From positions 115,099,061 to 115,163,060 of the forward strand of contig NC_084801.1 of the NCBI RefSeq assembly GCF_963169125.1: a DNA stretch of 64,000 nucleotides. Direction: 5' to 3'. Every line of letters begins with the position of its first letter. Within the stretch, counting starts at the first letter, position 1. Of the stretch, positions 57,521 through 64,000 are shown one piece after another. The position numbers and the translations under genes were made by a program. The notes under the pieces are model-generated. The model searched no databases. It was not told where the DNA came from and saw nothing but the letters and a program-made list of their open reading frames with translations. Source of the DNA: Humulus lupulus (Eukaryota > Streptophyta > Magnoliopsida > Rosales > Cannabaceae).

Positions 57521-59022
57521 TGATAAGTATATTTTTGTATAAAGTTTACCTTTCTACTTATCAGATTATTGTGTTCATAAGTAGTGAGTTTGGGGATAGT
57601 TAGAATCGTTTTGTTAATTTGTTTCATTTAATCTAAATCATTATTTTTAAGGATAATTGTATATTTTTGATGATTTTTGGTTGAATGATGATTTTGTAGG
57701 ATTCTAACCATTGGAGTAAAGTGTTAAAGAGAAGAAAAATCGAGAAAAGAACAAAAGTACGAGAAATCTGAGAGCTTGCCGCTACAGGGAAAAGTCCCTG
57801 CCGCTACGAGGCAAGTCAGAGAGTTCATTGCCGCTACAGGGAAAAGTCCCTGCCACTACAAGAGAAACAGAGAGTCCCGTGCCGCGGCAAGGAAAGTTGC
57901 GTACTGCGGCACGCAAAGCCTATATCGCATATCTGAAGCCTCGTGCCGCGGCAAGGAAATATGGTTGCCGCGGCACGCGTTTGAATTCAAATTTAAATTC
58001 GATTTTTCTTAATTTTTGGACGGGAAATAAAAGGGGGATTAGGTCATATTCGTGAATTAAGTTTTAGATACACGATTTTAGAGAGAGGAACACAGAGAGA
58101 GCGCAGGAGAAGAAGGACGATCGCATTCAACTTTTTCAATAGTTTTCTTCTTCTCTAAACTCTTCTCTATTCTTTGATTTTGGTTATGTTTTTCATCATG
58201 ATTGTTGGCTAAGTTCCTTTTAGGTTAAGGGTTATTCAAAACCCAGACATGAATGTTTGATTTGAGATGTGAATATTGTTCTTGATTTCCATAATGTTAA
58301 ATTGCTTCTATTCTTCTATGCCTATTGTATGAAATATTGTGATTCCTTGTTAGGGTGTACAACTAATTAGGGCTTGCTTTATTTTACTGTCATCTTAGAA
58401 TTTCTATTCACCTAATATTTTAGGATTCTAAGTATTTGTGATAAATTGCAATTGATGATGTGGTCAAAAGCATTGTTGATTGTGATGAAGAATAGGACCT
58501 AGGTTAAATGAATTAAATGCTTCATTGATTTATTGCCTAGATTAACCTATCTCCACTGTTGTTAATGCTTTTACTAAATTGAATGAATCGTATGCTTAAT
58601 AGGTTTGTTGTTTGGTAAAAAGAATTAATTATTGAGCGCTTAGCCGTAATTGATTGTGATAGGGAGATTGGGATAATTGACTGCTTAAGCGTTATCTGCA
58701 GGGTTAATAGTTTAATTGGGAATCGGAATAATATTCATTATTGATATTCATGCATGACTGTCTGAGGTGGAGAATGATTCTTAACCATCTTTAAAATCGT
58801 TGTTAATCTCTTCTTGCTATCAATTGTTTTCTTAATTCTTGCTTTCACTTTTACTTTTAAAAAAAAAAAACCCCTTTCCAATTTAACTTTGTTAAGCTTT
58901 TGTGAATAATAAACTGAATATAGTTCCCTTGGGTTCGACCTCTATTTGCCGTTATACTAAATAATTGGTTTTAGAGTAAATAAAATATTTGTTAAATTTG
59001 TTACGCATTACGACACGCATCA
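57521..59022 (+). repeat. Element G 3' LTR (1502 bp)
   Basis: Nearly identical to the 5' LTR: about 12 substitutions and one extra A in the A-run near 58860. Ends CGACACGCATCA, followed by GGAAC. Confidence 0.95.
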
Positions 59023-59257
59023 GGAACAAATGGGAACCGTTGTATGAGCGGTTCAGGAAGCAACAGCCCCCGATCTTTGAGGGAGGACTTGATCCACTGA
59101 AGGCTGAACAGTGGATGACCATGATTACTACCATTCTTGATTTCATGAGGGTAGAAGGACATGACAGAGTGGCCTGTGCCACTTATATGTTGAGGGAGGA
59201 TGCCCGAATCTGGTGGGAGGTGGCATCACAGACCAGAGATGTTACTGCATTGACTGT
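59023..59257 (+). pseudogene. Element F: gag middle part, truncated by deletion
   Basis: After the GGAAC duplication the gag domain continues: NKWEPLYERFRKQQPPIFEG, AEQWMTMITTILDFMRVEG and ACATYMLREDARIWWEV. At about 59257 it fuses to CRKKMVTFEPEGEDP, which in element C lies roughly 990 bp further on, past the zinc knuckle and protease. The frame also changes there. Capsid core present, nucleocapsid and protease gone. Confidence 0.85.
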
Positions 59258-60670
59258 AGGAAGAAGATGGTGACTTTTGAGCCAGAGGGCGAGGACCCCT
59301 TTGTTTTTGTGGGAGCGGTGCATGGACCCCGCATGCCCAGGATATCGGCGTTGAGAGCGAGAGATTTGCTACAGGGTGGATGTTTAGGCTTTCTGGCTAG
59401 TGTGGTGGATACCACCAGGGTTTCGCTAGTAGGGCCAGAGGAGACTATATTGGTTTGTGAGTTCTTGGATGTATTCTCGAAGGATCTGCCTGGGTTTCCG
59501 CCGTGTAGAGAGATTCAGTTTGTCGTTGAGTTGGCACCAGGGACAGAGCCAATGTCGAGGGCGCCATATAGGATGGCACCAGCGGAACTGAAGGAATTAA
59601 AGATATAGCTGTAATAGCTTCTGGATTTGGGGTTCATCAGGCCTAGTTACTCGCCATGGGGTGCTCCAGTTTTGTTTGTGAAGAAGAAGGACGGGACCTT
59701 GAGGATGTGTATAGACTATCGGGAGTTGAACAAGTTGACTGTCAAGAATAAGTATCCCCTACCAAGGATTGATGACTTGTTCGATCAGCTGCAAGGTAAG
59801 ACGGTGTTCTCAAAGATTGATCTTCGATATGGTCATCACTAGCTGAGGATCAAGGATGAGGACATACCTAAGACGGCCTTCCGAATGCAGTATGGGCACT
59901 ATGAATTCTTGGTCATGTCTTTTGGTTTGACCAATGCCCCAGCAGCCTTTATGGATCTAATGAATAGAGTGTTCAAGGATTTTCTAGATCAGTTTGTTAT
60001 TGTCTTCATCGATGACATCTTGGTGTACTCTAGTTCGGAGACAGAGCACGAGCTTCATCTTCGACAGGTTCTTTAGAGGTTGAAGGAGCATCAGTTGTAC
60101 GCCAAGTTTAAGAAATGTGAATTTTGGTTACCAGAAGTGACATTCCTTGGACATATCGTGGGTGAAGATGGGATTAAGGTGGATCCATCTAAGATAGAGG
60201 CGGTTAGGGATTGGCCGAGGCTAAGGAATGCCTCGGAGGTGCGGAGTTTTCTTGGTTTGGCGGGTTACTACAGACGGTTTGTTGAGGGTTTCTCAAAGAT
60301 AGCAGCACCGATGACAGAATTGACACGGAAGAATCTGAAGTTTATCTGGTCAGACAAGTGCGAAGACAATTTTCAAGAATTGAAGCGACGACTGATTACA
60401 GCGCCTGTGTTGAGTCTTCCTTCGGGGGAAGGGAAGTTTGTTGTTTACTGTGATGCATCGAGGTTGGGCTTAGGCTGTATGTTGATGCAGAATGAGAAGG
60501 TTATAGCTTATGCATCACGATAGCTGAAGGAGTATGAGCAGTGGTATCCTACCCATGATTTGGAGTTAACAGTGGTGGTATTCGCACTGAAGATTTGGCG
60601 ACATTATCTATATGGGGAGGAGTGTGAGGTATATACTAATCATAAGAGTCTGAAGTATTTCTTTACATAG
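59258..60670 (+). pseudogene. Element F: RT and start of RNase H, several stops
   Basis: One frame throughout: [86 protein letters not shown], catalytic [11 protein letters not shown] (about 60005-60040), [19 protein letters not shown] and the RNase H opening [13 protein letters not shown]. Stops at 59606-59608, 59840-59842, 60074-60076, 60521-60523 and 60668-60670, each where relatives have Gln (CAG to TAG); a TAA just after 59608 looks like CAA to TAA. RT otherwise conserved. Confidence 0.9.
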
Positions 60671-62142
60671 AAGAACCTGAACATGAGACAGAGGCGTTGG
60701 CTGGAGTTGGTAAAGGACTGTGATTGTGATATTCTTTACCATCCGGGGAAAGCCAATGTGGTGGCGGATGCATTGAACCGGAGAGGTCCAGGTCAGTTAT
60801 ATAGTTCTATTCAGATCTCAAAAGAGTTAGCTGATGAGATGGTCAGAGCAGGGATAGAGTTGGTGGTAGGCCGGTTGGCCAATATTACTCTGCAGTCGAC
60901 CCTGCTAGAGCGGATCAGAGAGGGACAGTTGGCAGATGCTCAGTTACAGAGGATTAGGGAGGATGTCTTAGCAGGGGTAGCTAAGGACTATTCTGTTTCT
61001 GAGGTTGGTTTGCTTCGATATCAGAAACGGGTATGTGTTCCAACTAATGAGGGGATCAGACGGGAGATACTAGATGAGTCTCATACTACCCCATATTCGC
61101 TTCATCCGAGTACCACGAAGATGTACCAAGATCTACAGATGTTATATTGGTGGCCCGGGATGAAGAAGGATGTGGTGGAGTACGTTGGCAGATGCTTAAC
61201 CTGTCAACAGGTGAAAGCTGAGCATCAGCGACCAGCAGGGTTGCTTCAGCCTTTGGGTATTCCTGAGTGGAAATGGAAGGACATTACTATGGATTTTGTG
61301 GGAGGTTTACCTAGGACAGTGGGGCTTCATGACTCAGTGTGGGTGATAGTGGATAGATACACCAAGTCAACCCATTTTCTTCCAGTGAGGTCGACATATA
61401 CTGTGGATCAATATGCTGAGTTGTATGTGAGGGAGATCATACGTCTCCATGGGGTTCCTAAGTCTATAGTGTCAGACCGGGATCCTATCTTCACATCCAA
61501 GTTTTGGGTTGGTCTACAGAAGGCTTCGGGGACTCAGTTAAAGTTTAGTACGGCTTTTCATCCTCAGACTGACGGACAGTCTGAGAGGAGGATCCAGGTA
61601 TTAAAGGATATGCTCAGAGCGTGTGTGATTGACTTTGAGGGTTCATGGAGTAAGTATCTTCCGTTGATTGAATTTTCGTATGACAATAGTTATCAGTCAA
61701 CGATTGAGGTGGCTCCCTATGAGATGTTGTATGGGAGGAAGTGTAGATCACCCATTCATTGGGACAAGATGGGTGAGAGGAGATATTTGGGGCCAGATAT
61801 GGTTCAGAGGACAAGTGAAGCTATAGAGAAGATCCGGGCTAGAATGCTCGCTTCTCAGAGCAGACAAAAAAGCTACACTGTTCCTAAGCGTAGGGATGTG
61901 GAGTTTCAGGTTGGGGACCACGTGTTCCTTCGAGTTTCACCTCTGCGAAGGGTGAGGAGGTTTGGAAAGAAGGGCAAGCTAAGCCCTAGATTTATTGGAC
62001 CTTTTGAGATCCTGGAAAGGGTTGGTCAGGTGGCGTACAGATTAGCTTTGCCACCATCGTTGTCTGGAGTTCATGACGTATTCCATGTTTCTATGCTCCG
62101 GAAGTACGTCTCAAATGTGACCCATGTGTTGGGTATGAAGAT
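60671..62142 (+). pseudogene. Element F: RNase H end and integrase
   Basis: Long open stretch (ATG at 60683). RNase H end NVVADALNRRG; integrase zinc region [17 protein letters not shown] ... [14 protein letters not shown]; core MDFVGGLPRT (first Asp), SIVSDRDPIFTS (second Asp), DGQSERRIQVLKDML (Glu). C-terminal block KLSPRFIGPFEILERVGQ. A single missing base at about 62131-62142 shifts the frame away from the chromodomain, leaving a foreign tail of about 70 residues. The integrase core is intact. Confidence 0.9.
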
Positions 62143-62328
62143 TTGGAATTGCAGACAAATTTGGCATATGAAGAACAACCAATTCAGATCTTGGATCGAA
62201 AAGATAAAGTATTACGGAATAAGACGATTCCTCTTGTTAAAGTGTTGTGGAGAAATAGTAAGGTCGAGGAGGCGACCTGGGAGCTTGAGACAGCAATGCG
62301 GAATCAATATCCCGAGTTATTCATGTAA
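62143..62328 (+). pseudogene. Element F: chromodomain-like C-terminus of pol
   Basis: In the shifted frame: MELQTNLAYEEQPIQILDRK, TIPLVKVLWRNSKVEEATWE and a terminal YPELFM before TAA at 62326-62328. The VLW-x-EATWE pattern is a chromodomain end. Would be joined to integrase in an undamaged element. Confidence 0.85.
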
Positions 62329-62348
62329 ATTTCGAGGACGAATTTCTC

Positions 62349-62364
62349 ATTAGGAGGGGATAGT
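62349..62364 (+). other. Element F polypurine tract
   Basis: CATTAGGAGGGGATAGT lies directly before the 3' LTR start TGTAAC. Element C has AAGGAGCAGATAGT at the same place. Confidence 0.75.
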
Positions 62365-64000
62365 TGTAACGACCCAAATGTACTAATAAGGCTTAAGGGC
62401 CTTGATTAGTGTGCCGGGAGAGCATAATTGGAATATATGTGATTTAATGATTTAAAGCATGTGGTATGACTTTTTGAATATTTGAGATGCATGGCTATGC
62501 GTATTAGTATGCATGTAGGCCCTGATTAGTTTAGAAATGGCATAATTGTAATTTTGGCCCGTTGAGGGCATAACTGTATATATATATATGTGATAATTGT
62601 TGAGACCACATTATTATGTGGATATATCTGTGATCTATGACTCAAGACGATCCTAGTGAGCAGATTAGCGAAAAAGTCATGGCGGGGATTTATACCTGGC
62701 TCGGGGTGAGCCTGGGGGTATAAATGGGAATTTAGTGAGTATATTGGAATCTATTTTGACATCGAGGAATATAATGGGTGATTAATTAGGTATCGGGAAG
62801 TAGCGGGAAATATTAGGGGCACTTGAGGAATTAGCGGGAATTGGGTAAAATGACCAAAATGCCCCTAAGTGGATTAAAGGTTTAAAATTAAAAGGGAGGG
62901 CATAATGGTCATTTGGCTGGTAAGAGAAAAGTATGTTGAGGCTTTATACTTAGTGGGAATTGTAGAGTAAGGTAGAAGGCTAAGGAAAGAAACAAAAAAG
63001 AAGGAAAAAGAAAAGGAAGGAAAACAGAGTAGTTTCTTAAGGTCGGTTTGTGGTTCTATCACCATGTCTCTTCACTCAGAAGGGAGCTAGGTTAAGCTGA
63101 GTAACAATAATACTAAGCTAAGCTTGAAGATTTGGCAAAGGTTTAGCAAGGATAGGCCATTTGCTTGAGGTAAGACCTTGAAGTTTCTTCAGTTCTGGTT
63201 TTGATTTTTAACTAAGGTATCTAAGCTGAACTGATGGGGAATTCTAGGGAAGTTGGAGCCAAGGATTGAGGAAGAGCAAGCTAAGGAGGTCTAGAGGCTA
63301 GCTTGAAACTGAATTTCCATTAAAGGTATAAATTCTGAGCTTTAAACTTTGATGTTTTGACTGGTTTCTGTTGAGTTTCTGAGGTTAGGGTCAACTATGG
63401 TGAATTTTGAGATTAGGGATGCATGTGCTTGGGTTTTGAGTATTTGGGATGCTTGGGATGAGTGGAGTGTGTTAATAAGCTTGTTTTTAAGTTTGGTAAA
63501 GGTTTGGAGAAGTTTTGGTTGAGTTTGGCTTGGGGAAATCGCAGGAAGGAAAAATGTGATGTTGGTTGTCTGTGACTAGCGCTACAGCGCTAGCCTTTGG
63601 GCGTTGTAGCGCTAGGCCATGCTTTCAGGAGATTTTGGTTCTGCTTGTAGCGCTGTAGCGCCCTCCTTAAAGCATTGTAGCACTGCCCTGCTTCCAGAAA
63701 AAGTTTTTAGGGTTATTTACAAGGGTTTTTGACCAAGGGTTCGGGGTTCGATTCCACCACCCTGTTTGGTGGAATTAGGACTTCCCGGGGGCTCGGGATT
63801 GGTCCCAAGGCTAGGTTTTGGACTTGAGTTTTGGTGATGACTTTGACCTATGGTTGTGATTAGGTGAGCGCTAGGGCTCGAGAGGGATCGTGCTCAAGGA
63901 GTCAAGTGATCAAAGCTAGCAAATCTAAAGGTAAGAAAACTGCACCCGGTTATATGTTTGTGATTGGACTAAGAGCTCCCGATATCTGTATAATGTCAAG
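62365..64000 (+). repeat. Element F 3' LTR, cut by the window end
   Basis: First 1636 bp of an LTR expected to be about 2.4 kb. Starts TGTAACGACCC. Same features as the 5' LTR, including the AGCGCT cluster (near 63578-63688) and the ATTCCACCA/TGGTGGAAT hairpin. Confidence 0.92.

Larger units (their letters stand above)
46780..59022 (+). mobile_element. Element G: near-intact Athila-like Ty3/gypsy element
   Basis: 12,243 bp, LTRs 46780-48280 and 57521-59022, perfect target duplication GGAAC (46775-46779 and 59023-59027), Athila-type PBS, gag-pol, a third ORF and a terminal polypurine tract. About 12 substitutions separate the two 1.5-kb LTRs by manual comparison, the lowest divergence in the window, so it is the youngest insertion. 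Coding damage is small: one frameshift and one nonsense codon in pol, one nonsense codon in ORF3. It could be mobilised in trans but not in cis as read. Confidence 0.95.
43778..64000 (+). mobile_element. Element F: Tekay/Del-like chromovirus, interrupted by G, running off the window
   Basis: 5' LTR 43778-46187 (2410 bp), PBS, gag start, insertion of element G (46780-59022), gag remainder, pol, PPT and 3' LTR from 62365 to the window end. Related to C in every coding block. It has lost the gag C-terminus, zinc knuckle and protease by an internal deletion at about 59257. LTRs differ at a few percent by eye and by a roughly 17-bp indel near 44495. Left flank is GAACC; the right flank is beyond the window. 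Confidence 0.88.

Noticed and set aside
1..64000. Search for tRNA, rRNA, snoRNA and intact host genes
   Set aside because: None could be supported by reading; a tRNAscan-SE and Infernal run would settle small RNAs.

Overview
The window looks like a retrotransposon-filled, probably heterochromatic stretch of a eudicot nuclear genome. Almost everything recognisable is a plant LTR retrotransposon: Ty1/copia with Gag-PR-IN-RT-RNaseH order, and three kinds of Ty3/gypsy, namely a Tekay/Del-like chromovirus, a Tat/Ogre-like element and an Athila-like element. I see no rRNA, tRNA, CRISPR array or intact host gene. The only candidate cellular gene is a broken, intron-containing Ulp1/C48-protease-like locus at about 38.7-41.5 kb. 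Species cannot be told from the sequence alone.

Left nest (1-33.4 kb). A plus-strand copia fragment (A, 1-1210) is cut by a minus-strand copia LTR (B, 1211-2028, resuming at 31193-31253). LTR B is split by a 29-kb composite chromovirus (C, 2029-31192, plus strand). C in turn carries three insertions: a 5'-truncated copia (D, 2110-7257, minus) in its 5' LTR; a solo chromovirus LTR (H, 11717-14215) in its RNase H; and a complete 12.7-kb Tat/Ogre-like element (I, 15781-28480, minus) in the C-terminal part of its pol, with a perfect GTATG target duplication. Beyond B lies a truncated minus-strand copia (E, 31254-33382).

Middle (33.4-43.8 kb). An AT-rich minus-strand element (J, 33574-about 37300) has one recognisable LTR and a gag-like frame but no pol. 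It is followed by the Ulp1-like pseudogene, which holds a 443-bp hAT-type element with a perfect 8-bp target duplication. About 2.3 kb after that is unassigned.

Right nest (43.8-64 kb). A second chromovirus (F, 43778 to past the window end) has its gag split by a young 12.2-kb Athila-like element (G, 46780-59022, TSD GGAAC, LTRs about 0.8% different by eye). G is nearly intact, with one frameshift and one nonsense codon in gag-pol and one in a third ORF. F has lost the end of gag, its zinc knuckle and its protease, and carries several CAG-to-TAG type stops.

Points that stand out: (i) element I carries, antisense to its own pol, a multi-exon gene with its own TATA box, next to a roughly 120-bp tandem array, the whole module bracketed by two copies of the same polypurine-tract-like 11-mer; (ii) three unrelated-looking element groups (C/H, F, G) each carry a cluster of a different short GC-rich palindrome in the LTR leader, and G repeats its cluster upstream of its third ORF; (iii) repeated splice-like signals and TGACT/AGTCA arrays lie in the chromovirus LTRs.
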